Below, one piece after another: positions 17,727 to 25,244 of a stretch of 64,000 nucleotides of DNA. The DNA is from CALCLY01 sp900552775. GTDB taxonomy: Bacteria; Bacillota; Clostridia; UMGS1883; UMGS1540. Under the pieces are notes generated by a model. That model was not told where the DNA came from and did not search any database. It worked only from the letters and a program-made list of their open reading frames with translations. Within the stretch, counting starts at the first letter, position 1; every line of letters starts with the position of its first letter. Position numbers and translations under genes: made by a program. Location: NCBI GenBank assembly GCA_937966555.1, contig CALCLY010000016.1, forward strand, positions 178,343-242,342, read 5' to 3'.

Positions 17727-17774
17727 AAAAAAACAGGCGCTGCGCAGAAAACCTCTGCACAGCGCCTTTGCTGT
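17727..17774 (-). promoter_or_regulatory. Attenuator-like leader of glnN
   Basis: Within the roughly 70-base leader, GGCGCTGTGCAG pairs with CTGCGCAGCGCC and is followed by seven T residues, a full intrinsic terminator placed just before the glnN ribosome binding site. The 5' arm can instead form ACAGC-AAAGGC-GCTGT (17759-17774), a hexaloop hairpin with A at loop position 1 and G at 4, the hallmark of ANTAR-protein binding sites. The second hexaloop that ANTAR targets normally have is not convincing. Confidence 0.55.
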
Positions 17775-17787
17775 AACTTTGTTTACG

Positions 17788-17816
17788 ATTATAGCACCGA
17801 TTTAAAAGTTTGTCAA
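17788..17816 (-). promoter_or_regulatory. Consensus promoter of glnN
   Basis: Minus-strand TTGACA, 17-base spacer, TATAAT. Confidence 0.85.
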
Positions 17817-17824
17817 CCCCTTTT

Positions 17825-17977
17825 TTAATTTTTTTCAAAAAAATCTTCATCTTCGCTGACTATTTCGCCGTCGCGGATTTTATCAAGCTTTTCTTTTTCG
17901 CTTATAAATTCCGTTTCGTTTCCGCGTTTGTCCGCAAGATAATCGGGAAGCTTGGGGGTATGTTTTTTCTGTTTCAC
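17825..17977 (-). CDS. Small acidic hypothetical protein (50 residues)
   Basis: A short frame from GTG 17977 (or GTG 17986, three codons longer) to TAA. A GGTGCGGGTGA stretch upstream can act as ribosome binding site. The product begins VKQKKHTPKLPDYL, continues with alternating charged residues, and ends in an acidic SEDEDFFEKN. No family recognised. It sits between the phosphomutase and glnN and ends just before the glnN promoter. Confidence 0.5.
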   Translation of the reverse strand: MKQKKHTPKLPDYLADKRGNETEFISEKEKLDKIRDGEIVSEDEDFFEKN

Positions 17978-18045
17978 ACAAATCACCCGCACCTTTCTAT
18001 ATATATAACATTATATTTTAAAAACGGGGTAATTATTCACAAAAA

Positions 18046-19446
18046 TCAAAGACCTAAAAATTCGCGCATTTTATCGCAGCATTTCTTCGCTGTTTCCATA
18101 TCTTCCATCTCGCAGAAAATTCTGATAAGCGGTTCCGTGCCGGAGAATCTTGCAATAATCCAGCCGCCGTTTTTAAAGTAAATCTTAAGTCCGTCCATAT
18201 AACTTACGCGGTCAATCTCATATTCGTATTCGGGAATTTTCTTTTCTTCAAAAAGAAGCTTTTTGAGTTCTTCTTTTTTCTCTGCCGAAAACTTAAAGTC
18301 GGTCTCGCACATTTCGCATTTACCGTAAATCGAATAGATTTCGTCAAGCAGTTCCGAAAGCTTTTTGCCGGTTTTTGAAATAAGCTCCACAAGCAGCGTT
18401 GACGCAAAAATGCCGTCTTTGCCCTTTATATGTCCGCGGATTGTGAGACCGCCCGAGCTTTCGCCGCCTATGAGCGCGTCCGTTTCCTCCATTTTTGAGC
18501 TTATGTGTTTAAATCCTACCGGAACTTCATAGCATTTCTGTCCGAAGGATTCCGCAATTTTATCAAGCAGATGACTTGTGGCAATATTTCTTACTATATC
18601 GCCCTTCCAGCCCTTGTACTTCAGGAAGTAATAATAAAGCAGCGCCATTATCTGGTTCGGATGAATGAAATTGCCTTTATCGTCTATTATTCCTATTCTG
18701 TCCGCGTCACCGTCTGTTGCTATACCGAGGTCATAACCCTCCTCCGTAACAAGCTGGCGCAGTCTCTGCAGCGTTGCAGCGGAAGGCGACGGAAGCTTGC
18801 CGCCGAAAAGCGTGTCGTGGCGGTCGTTTATGATATCAACATCGCATCTTGCCGTCATAAGAATAGTCTGCAGCGATGTTCTCGAAACACCGAACATCGG
18901 GTCCAAAAGCACTTTAAGATGAGCCTTTTTTATAGCCTCCATATCCACCATGCTTATAATGCTGTCTATATATTCGTTTGAAATATCGAGATATTCTATT
19001 ATTCCGCTTTGGAGACCTTTGTCAAACGGCATGGATTTGACCTCCACGCCTTTTGCTATTCTCTCCTCAAAAAGCGCAGTGCGCTCCGCAGCGGCATCTC
19101 TGCCGCCTTCGGTAAATACTTTAATGCCGTTATACTCGGCAGGGTTATGGCTTGCCGTTACAGCCATGCCGTATTTTGTGCCGAGTGTTTTAACTCCGAA
19201 CATAACAAGCGGCGTCGGTGCTGCCTTTTTGATGAAAAGAACTTTTATGCCATTTGCGGCAAAAACTTCTGCCGCCCATGCTGCCGATATGTCTGACAAA
19301 AATCTTCTGTCAAAGCCTATTACTATTTTATCGCTGCCGTTTTCTTTCATCTCATCGGATATAGCCTGCGATAAAGTACAAACATTTGCTTTTGTAAACT
19401 CATCGCCGATTATTGCACGCCAGCCGCCCGTTCCGAATTTAATCAT
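18046..19446 (-). CDS. Phosphoglucomutase/phosphomannomutase family protein
   Basis: A 466-residue alpha-D-phosphohexomutase. The active-site phosphoserine loop is TASHNPAEYNG (near residue 100), the metal loop DGDADR (near 238), the sugar-binding loop GGESSGG (near 330) and the phosphate-binding loop ARFSGTEPLIR near the C-terminus. It moves phosphate between C6 and C1 of a hexose. With the nucleotidyltransferase and GHMP kinase upstream on the same strand it forms a set for making activated sugars. Confidence 0.9.
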   Translation of the reverse strand: MIKFGTGGWRAIIGDEFTKANVCTLSQAISDEMKENGSDKIVIGFDRRFLSDISAAWAAEVFAANGIKVLFIKKAAPTPLVMFGVKTLGTKYGMAVTASHNPAEYNGIKVFTEGGRDAAAERTALFEERIAKGVEVKSMPFDKGLQSGIIEYLDISNEYIDSIISMVDMEAIKKAHLKVLLDPMFGVSRTSLQTILMTARCDVDIINDRHDTLFGGKLPSPSAATLQRLRQLVTEEGYDLGIATDGDADRIGIIDDKGNFIHPNQIMALLYYYFLKYKGWKGDIVRNIATSHLLDKIAESFGQKCYEVPVGFKHISSKMEETDALIGGESSGGLTIRGHIKGKDGIFASTLLVELISKTGKKLSELLDEIYSIYGKCEMCETDFKFSAEKKEELKKLLFEEKKIPEYEYEIDRVSYMDGLKIYFKNGGWIIARFSGTEPLIRIFCEMEDMETAKKCCDKMREFLGL

Positions 19447-19532
19447 TGTTTATCAAACCTTTCTTCCGCAAAATATGTAATGCCGCGCCGCGGAAAGCAC
19501 GGTATCCGAGATTTTCTCTCTATGATTTCGGA

Positions 19533-20267
19533 TTACTTTCTTTCTGCCAGAACTTTCTCGCAAAAAGCCAGCTCTTCCGGAGTGTTTACACCCACAATTT
19601 CTTCCGCGTCATACGTTGTATAGCTTTCAACTTTCCTGCCCTCCGCTATGAGCATTTTGGGCAAATCCGTAAGGTAATATTCACCCTGCGCATTGTTGTT
19701 TTTAAGACCTTTCAGCGTTTCAAACATAAGCTTTGCGTCTGCCACGTATACACCGACATTAAGCTCCGTTATGCGTTTTTGCTCATCGGTGCAGTCTTTT
19801 TCCTCCACAATATCTTTGACGCTGCCGTTTTCGTCTCTTATAATTCTGCCGTAAGCCGGGGGATTTTTAATATCCGCCGTAAGAAGCGTGAGCGCCGCTC
19901 CGCTTTCTTTGTGTTTTTTGCAGATAGCCTTGTAAGTTTCCTCTTTAAAAAGCGGCATATCGCCGTAAACTATGAGTACATCTCCGTCATAGCCTTCAAA
20001 CTCGTCTTTAGCCATCATAACGGCGTGCCCCGTGCCTTTCTGCTCGCTCTGTACGGCATAAGCATAGTCTTCTCCGGCATATGCGCGAACCTTTTCACCC
20101 ATATAGCCTATAACTATGCATATGTCTTTTTTATTAACAAACGATATGTTTGAAAGAACATATCCCAAAAGCGGCTTTCCCAAAGCTTCTCTCAGAACCT
20201 TCGGAAGATTGAATTCTTCGGAATGAAGTCTCGTTCCCTTTCCCGCCGCAAGTACAATTGCTTTCAT
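19533..20267 (-). CDS. GlmU-like sugar nucleotidyltransferase
   Basis: A 244-residue NTP-transferase domain with the signature LAAGKGTRLHSEEFNLPKVL at the N-terminus, QKGTGHAV near residue 76 and YGDMPLF near 100. These are characteristic of the uridylyltransferase half of GlmU. The left-handed beta-helix acetyltransferase half of GlmU is absent, so it is a stand-alone pyrophosphorylase. It lies 20 bases after the GHMP kinase stop, and probably uses that kinase's sugar-1-phosphate product. Confidence 0.85.
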   Translation of the reverse strand: MKAIVLAAGKGTRLHSEEFNLPKVLREALGKPLLGYVLSNISFVNKKDICIVIGYMGEKVRAYAGEDYAYAVQSEQKGTGHAVMMAKDEFEGYDGDVLIVYGDMPLFKEETYKAICKKHKESGAALTLLTADIKNPPAYGRIIRDENGSVKDIVEEKDCTDEQKRITELNVGVYVADAKLMFETLKGLKNNNAQGEYYLTDLPKMLIAEGRKVESYTTYDAEEIVGVNTPEELAFCEKVLAERK

Positions 20268-20287
20268 TTATATCAATCCTTTCAAAA

Positions 20288-21409
20288 TTATATTTCTCCG
20301 TCAAACCTTACCCCGCTGTCCTGCTGCATAATCTGAGCCGGAAAACCGAGCGCATTTACGGCTTCTATTATTTTGCCGCAGTCTTTATCATCGGCGTAAA
20401 CATAGCAGCAGCCGCCTCCTCCGGAGCCGTTTATCTTGCCGCCGTACGCCCCGTTTTTCTTTGCGGTTTCCAAAATAAGTTCTATTTTATCGGTTGAAAT
20501 CTTAAGCCCGTCTCTCAAATTTGCGTGGTGGCGCGAAATAAGTTCTCCGATTTTTTTGTTGTCTATATTGTTTTCTTCAAACATTTTCTTCGCTTCAAGC
20601 AAAATTTTATAGTTGTCTATATCCGCTTCCAAAACTCTGCGGTGCTCCTCATCAAGCTTTGCTGTGAACTGCATATTCTTTTCATCCAGAAAATCCTGCA
20701 CGCATGTTATGCCGAAAGGTTCCAGCTCTTTGATAGCCTCAAGCGCCGGAGTTTTCGCATTTGCCAGAACGCGCGTTGTGTCTTTCTGATCCAACGAATC
20801 AAAAAGAATAAATTTGCCGGGAAGCTTTGCCTCAAATGTCCGAACGGTTGTATCGTCCGTGTAAAATCCGAGATTTACAAGTCCTCCGAGAGCCGAAGTA
20901 TAGTGATCCATCATTCCGCCGGGCTCGTTAAACTCCGCAACCTCGGCGCAAAAACCGAGATACGCGATTTTCTTCGGATCGTCCGCATCGGGAGAATCAA
21001 TGCTCTGTAAAAGAGCTTTTATAAGTACGATTATCATTGTGCTTGAAGAACACATTCCTTTGCCTATCGGAATTTCCGAGTCCATTTTTATATCAAGTCC
21101 CGAAAGCTTATATCCGTTTTTAAGAAGCACATTAACGGAGCTTTTAAGATAGTCTCTGTTATTTTCATACTCAATGGGTTTTGAGAGATCTATTTCGTAT
21201 TCATCATAAAGTCCCTCATCGTTTTTTTCGCCGAGAGTATCTATTTTGCTGTCTCTGATCCTGATTTTTATAAGCGAATCATCTCTTTTTCTCACTTCTG
21301 CCGAAAAACGAAGATTTATCGCAACCGCAATAACCTCAAGCGAAAGATAATCAAGATGTTCGCCGAAAAGGCACAGCCTGCTTGGTGTGGAAACCCTGAA
21401 ATTATTCAT
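20288..21409 (-). CDS. GHMP-family sugar kinase, galactokinase-like
   Basis: 373 residues. It has an N-terminal RLCLFGEHLDYL motif (galactokinase/GHMP motif 1), a P-loop-like IPIGKGMCSSSTM near residue 113 in place of GLSSSA, and motif 3 KINGSGGGGCCY near 335. Such enzymes phosphorylate a sugar at C1. It is shorter than typical GalK, and the substrate is undecided (galactose, arabinose, glucuronate or another). First gene of the kinase-nucleotidyltransferase-mutase run, divergent from an AraC regulator. Confidence 0.8.
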   Translation of the reverse strand: MNNFRVSTPSRLCLFGEHLDYLSLEVIAVAINLRFSAEVRKRDDSLIKIRIRDSKIDTLGEKNDEGLYDEYEIDLSKPIEYENNRDYLKSSVNVLLKNGYKLSGLDIKMDSEIPIGKGMCSSSTMIIVLIKALLQSIDSPDADDPKKIAYLGFCAEVAEFNEPGGMMDHYTSALGGLVNLGFYTDDTTVRTFEAKLPGKFILFDSLDQKDTTRVLANAKTPALEAIKELEPFGITCVQDFLDEKNMQFTAKLDEEHRRVLEADIDNYKILLEAKKMFEENNIDNKKIGELISRHHANLRDGLKISTDKIELILETAKKNGAYGGKINGSGGGGCCYVYADDKDCGKIIEAVNALGFPAQIMQQDSGVRFDGEI

Positions 21410-21539
21410 TTTACCGCATCCTCCTAAATAAGTGTTGATTTTTAAGGAAAATTATTATATTATTATATTATCAGAAAATCTTTTATTTTTCTTTGGAAAT
21501 TAGGACTTGGATTTTATAAAATAGGACACGGAGGGCGAA

Positions 21540-22424
21540 ATGGATTATATTCCGGCAAAAAAAGAAAGCATTTTAAGAGTGGACAGGCTTTACACCGTTC
21601 ACTATTTTGAATATGTAAAGGATTATGTTTTCGGCGGAGAAAAACACGACTTCTGGGAAATCGCGTACATAGACCGCGGCACCGCCGGCATAGTTGCCGA
21701 AAACCGCGGCTACACATTAAAACAGGGCGATGCCGTTTTTCACAAGCCGCACGAGTATCACAATATATGGGCAAGCGGCGGATTTGCAAATTCGGTCATT
21801 ATAAGCTTTTCGGCATCGGGCAAGGCAATGGACTATTTTAAAAACAAGATTCTGCATTTTGACGATGAGGACAAAAGGCTGCTGGCGCTGATAGTGCGCG
21901 AGGCAAGCGCATATTTTTCCGAGCCTTTAAATATTGTGGAGCTGCCGTGCATGACCAAAAGAAAAGACGCACCTGCAGGCGGCGAACAGATGGTGCGCCT
22001 ATACATAGAACAGCTTCTTATAGGGCTGATACGCAAAGGAAATCTCGCAAAGCCTCACCCCATATCGGAAAAAAGTACAGAGGAAGGCAAAGAAAAAATA
22101 GTTGAGGCAATAAAAACATATCTTGCCGAAAACATTTCCGAACCCATAACTCTCGACGATGTTGTGAGCCGCGTCTGCTTCAGCAAAACTTTTGTAAAAG
22201 CGCTGTTCCGCGAAAAAACGGGAATGGGGATTATACACTATCTCACAGAACTTCGCATAAATACCGCCAAGCATCTTATAAGCGAGAACAAGTATACTTT
22301 CAGCGAAATTGCGGCGATGTGCGGCTTTTCAACCATACATTATTTCTCAAACTGCTTCAAAAAAGAAACGGGCATGCGCCCGTCCGAATATTCAAAAAGC
22401 GTGCAGTCAAAGGGAATTTTGTAA
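21540..22424 (+). CDS. AraC-family transcriptional regulator
   Basis: 294 residues. The N-terminal cupin (about 30-100) includes HDFWEIAYIDRGTAG and QGDAVFHKPHEYH. The C-terminal pair of helix-turn-helix units (about 190-290) carries DDVVSRVCFSKTFVKALF and EIAAMCGFSTIHYFSNCFK. It is divergent from the GHMP kinase operon across 130 bases and most likely senses the sugar handled there. It ends one base before the convergent spoVAE. Confidence 0.88.
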   Translation: MDYIPAKKESILRVDRLYTVHYFEYVKDYVFGGEKHDFWEIAYIDRGTAGIVAENRGYTLKQGDAVFHKPHEYHNIWASGGFANSVIISFSASGKAMDYFKNKILHFDDEDKRLLALIVREASAYFSEPLNIVELPCMTKRKDAPAGGEQMVRLYIEQLLIGLIRKGNLAKPHPISEKSTEEGKEKIVEAIKTYLAENISEPITLDDVVSRVCFSKTFVKALFREKTGMGIIHYLTELRINTAKHLISENKYTFSEIAAMCGFSTIHYFSNCFKKETGMRPSEYSKSVQSKGIL

Positions 22425-22425
22425 T

Positions 22426-22779
22426 TTATTTTGCTTTCGGCTTAAATATGATTCCGGCAAGAAAGCCGAAAAACACCGCCGCTGTAACACCTGCCGATAC
22501 GGCAGCAAGTCCGCCTTTTAATATCCCGAGAATACCGTCTTTATCAACAGCTTTTTTAACTCCCTCCACAAGCGAATGTCCAAACCCCACAATCGGCACC
22601 GTGGCTCCGGCGCCGGCAAATTCCACAAGCGGCTTATAAACTCCTATAAGCGACAAAAACGCTCCTATGCACACAAACGAAACCAGTATCCTTGCCGGAG
22701 TAAGCTTTGTTTTGTCAATCAGTATCTGCCCTATCACACATATTGCTCCCCCAACGGCAAAAGCTTTAAGATAATCCAT
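22426..22779 (-). CDS. spoVAE: Stage V sporulation protein AE
   Basis: A 117-residue protein with several membrane segments matching SpoVAE: AICVIGQILIDKTKLTPARI, then FAGAGATVP, SLVEGVKKAVD and a Gly/Ala-rich last helix. SpoVA proteins form the channel that loads dipicolinic acid into spores and releases it at germination. In most spore formers spoVAC, spoVAD and spoVAE are adjacent; here spoVAE stands apart, with a DMT-like gene upstream. Confidence 0.88.
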   Translation of the reverse strand: MDYLKAFAVGGAICVIGQILIDKTKLTPARILVSFVCIGAFLSLIGVYKPLVEFAGAGATVPIVGFGHSLVEGVKKAVDKDGILGILKGGLAAVSAGVTAAVFFGFLAGIIFKPKAK

Positions 22780-22793
22780 TTATTCTTCCTCCT

Positions 22794-23222
22794 TTACTTT
22801 TTAAAGAGAATTACTCCACCTATCATAAGCGCAAGCGCGATGTATTTGCTCAATGAAAATCCGACTTTTTCCGCACCGAACAGCCCAAATGCGTCTATTA
22901 TCGCTGCCGTGAGCAACTGCGCTATCAGTATAACCGACACCGCGAGCGTTGTTCCCTGGTTTTTAATCGCAAGCATAACTCCCACCGTTATAAGCACACC
23001 TATTGCTCCTCCGCTTAAAAAAAGCTTCGGCGTTTCGCTTAGGGCACCGATATTTCCTCTTCCGAATATAAAGCTCACTATAAGCGACAGCAAAAATGCC
23101 GTTCCCTGCACAAACGCGTTCGACTCAAAAAGACCGACTCTCTCGGAAAGCCCGGTGTTGAACACACCCTGTATGCTCATGGCCGCCCCGGAAAGAATTG
23201 CAAAAATCATTCCGATTATCAT
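22794..23222 (-). CDS. YdcZ-type (DUF606) DMT membrane protein
   Basis: 142 residues, five predicted membrane helices, matching half-size drug/metabolite transporters of the YdcZ group (opening MIIGMIFAILSGAAMSIQGV). Such proteins usually act as homodimers or as pairs, and their substrates are not known. It ends 14 bases before spoVAE, so the two probably share a transcript. Confidence 0.82.
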   Translation of the reverse strand: MIIGMIFAILSGAAMSIQGVFNTGLSERVGLFESNAFVQGTAFLLSLIVSFIFGRGNIGALSETPKLFLSGGAIGVLITVGVMLAIKNQGTTLAVSVILIAQLLTAAIIDAFGLFGAEKVGFSLSKYIALALMIGGVILFKK

Positions 23223-23269
23223 AAATTCACCTCACGCTTATAAGTTTCTGCCTCATATGCGAATTTTAT

Positions 23270-23301
23270 GCAAAAAAAACAGATGCCTTTAAGACATCTG
23301 T
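23270..23301 (-). terminator. Terminator of rpsT
   Basis: ACAGATG pairs with CATCTGT, followed on the minus strand by eight T residues, 23 bases after the rpsT stop. Confidence 0.8.
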
Positions 23302-23323
23302 ATGTTCTCTCAATATAAAAACA

Positions 23324-23590
23324 TTATGTGGCAAGAGAGTTGAGCTTTCTTGCGAGCTGTGCTTTTTTACGCGACGCTGTATTCTTCTTTATGATACCTT
23401 TTGCAACCGCCTGGTCTATCTTCTTTACGGCAAAAGAAAAATTCTGCTTTGCAGCCGCGCCGTCACGAAGCGCAACAGACGCTTCAAAACGCTTAACAGC
23501 CGTCTTTATAACAGACTTAACCATCTGATTTCTGAGAGTCTTTTTCTCTATAACCTTAACTCTTTTCTTTGCAGACTGAATATTTGGCAT
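23324..23590 (-). CDS. rpsT: Ribosomal protein S20
   Basis: 88 residues, strongly basic and helical, with the family N-terminus MPNIQSAKKRVK and a middle segment reading AAKQNFSFAVKKIDQAVAKG. It binds 16S rRNA early in 30S assembly. ATG follows GGAGGTG. It is transcribed alone from a clear promoter. Confidence 0.97.
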   Translation of the reverse strand: MPNIQSAKKRVKVIEKKTLRNQMVKSVIKTAVKRFEASVALRDGAAAKQNFSFAVKKIDQAVAKGIIKKNTASRKKAQLARKLNSLAT

Positions 23591-23627
23591 TGTATTTCAC
23601 CTCCGCTTTACATAGTGACTAAGTTAT

Positions 23628-23656
23628 ATTTTAGCATAAGAATGCGTAAAATGCAA
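23628..23656 (-). promoter_or_regulatory. Promoter of rpsT
   Basis: Minus-strand TTGCAT, 17-base spacer, TAAAAT, about 38 bases before the start codon. Confidence 0.65.
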
Positions 23657-23691
23657 GAGTTTTTTAAAAAAAACAGTATTTTTTTTGCATT

Positions 23692-23962
23692 TTATATATT
23701 TTCTGCGTACATATTCGTCAGTAAAACAGCAATATCGGAGTCTGAATTACGGCGCAATATAACTTTCTCAATTCTCTTTTCGGGGCTCGGATTTCTCCAT
23801 TCGAGACCGTAAAACGTATAATCTTCTCCGCGCTCCGTATACCTCTTTATTATCGCGTTCCCCGAGAACATCCGGATACAGAAGTGCATCCAAACCTCTC
23901 TTCGTATAGCTGTATTTTATATCTGCGCCCGACATTTTGTCAAGCAAAGAACCTATAAACAT
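23692..23962 (-). pseudogene. Small hypothetical gene, apparently frameshifted
   Basis: AAAGGAG precedes an ATG at 23962 giving MFIGSLLDKMSGADIKYSY. This frame loses its coherent look after about residue 33 (LLYPDV). A second frame from about 23870 to 23692 then continues with AIIKRYTERGEDYTFYGLEW and ends LTNMYAENI. Together they look like one protein of about 88 residues with a small indel near 23865. The family is not recognised. Translated as it stands, the first frame yields 64 residues. Confidence 0.45.
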
Positions 23963-24075
23963 ACCTTTTCTCCTTTAAAATTACCTGATTGCTATATATT
24001 ATACCGGTAGTTTCAAAAAAGTCAATAAGTGTTTTGCGACATAAAATAAATAAAAAGCGACATTATTTGCATTAT

Positions 24076-25203
24076 TTATCTGAATGCTTCAAGCCACATT
24101 TTCACGGTTTTTGCGGAAATGTCCAAAAAACCCGGTTCGCTTTTTTCTAAATCCGCTCCGCTCAGAACGCTGCACTCGGCATATTTCGTATTTCCGAGCC
24201 ACAGCTCCGCCGTTCCGACAACATCTCCTCTGTGCACGGGCAGCGGCATCACTTCGGGCAGGTTATATCTGATTTCGGGTTTTTCCGCTTCTCCGTCTCT
24301 GACATACATGCTCATGGCGTTTCCGAATATAAGCGGAACTTTTTCTGCGCCGTCTGTCCGCACTTCTCCGCACCCGCCGTCTTTTTCGGCTGCGGTATAA
24401 AACTTGTACTCCGCAAAAGCCGCATCATACATCTTCATATGGTCGTTCCAGTCATCGGGATCGGAGAGCGTCACGGCAATAAGAGAAAACCCATTTCTTT
24501 CGCATGCCGACACAAGGCACCTGCCGTCTTTTTTTGTAAATCCGGTTTTTCCCGAATAAACGCCGTCATACATGGAAAGAAGCTTATTGTGATTTGTATA
24601 AACCGCGCGCTCCGTTTTTTTTGACTTGCAGGACGTAATTTCCCGAAACAGCTCGTTTGACAAAGCCGCGTCCATGATTTTTGCAAGCTCTGCGGCTGTT
24701 GTGTAATGCCCGGCGGAGTCAAGCCCGTTCGGATTTTCAAAATGTGTATTTGTAAGTCCAAGCTCCGCTGCCTTTCGGTTCATAAGATCGGCAAAAGCCG
24801 CCGTACTCCCCGAAACGTGTTCGGCTACCGCAACCGCCGCATCGTTTCCCGAAGACAGCATAAGTCCGTACAAAAGTTCGCGCAGCGTAACTTTTTCCCC
24901 CGCCCTAAGATACATAGAGCTTCCCTCCGTACCCTCGGCATTTTTGGAAACGGTTGCAACGCTGTCGGGATCTGCCGCTGAAAGCGCCGTCAAAGCCGTC
25001 ATAATTTTGGTAGTGCTTGCCATGGGCATTCTTTGATCGGCATTTTTTGAGTATATCACCCTGCCGCTGCCGCGCTCGCACAAAAAAGCGCTTTTTGCCG
25101 ATGTTTGAACCGCGTCCGCATTTACGTGCACACTTATAAGCGGCGCCGAAAAAACAAATGAGGCAAGAAGAAAAACCGCAAGCTTTTTTAAAGTTATCCT
25201 CAT
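24076..25203 (-). CDS. D-alanyl-D-alanine carboxypeptidase (DacF/PBP5 type)
   Basis: A 375-residue serine-type low-molecular-weight penicillin-binding protein with an N-terminal signal peptide ending near VNADA. Catalytic motifs: STTK near residue 63, SGND near 118 and SGKTG near 217. A C-terminal beta domain and amphipathic end (KTVKMWLEAFR) resemble the membrane anchor of PBP5. It trims the last D-Ala from peptidoglycan stem peptides. Its ribosome binding site lies inside the 3' arm of the upstream hairpin. Confidence 0.93.
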   Translation of the reverse strand: MRITLKKLAVFLLASFVFSAPLISVHVNADAVQTSAKSAFLCERGSGRVIYSKNADQRMPMASTTKIMTALTALSAADPDSVATVSKNAEGTEGSSMYLRAGEKVTLRELLYGLMLSSGNDAAVAVAEHVSGSTAAFADLMNRKAAELGLTNTHFENPNGLDSAGHYTTAAELAKIMDAALSNELFREITSCKSKKTERAVYTNHNKLLSMYDGVYSGKTGFTKKDGRCLVSACERNGFSLIAVTLSDPDDWNDHMKMYDAAFAEYKFYTAAEKDGGCGEVRTDGAEKVPLIFGNAMSMYVRDGEAEKPEIRYNLPEVMPLPVHRGDVVGTAELWLGNTKYAECSVLSGADLEKSEPGFLDISAKTVKMWLEAFR

Positions 25204-25205
25204 AT

Positions 25206-25243
25206 AAAAATCACCTACATAAATTTTATGCAGGTGATTTTTT
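25206..25243 (-). terminator. Terminator between the ABC exporter and the carboxypeptidase
   Basis: An 18-base stem (AAAAATCACCTGCATAAA with TTTATGTAGGTGATTTTT) nearly without loop, two bases after the ABC exporter stop. The downstream arm includes AGGTGA, the likely ribosome binding site of the next gene. Confidence 0.7.
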
Positions 25244-25244
25244 A

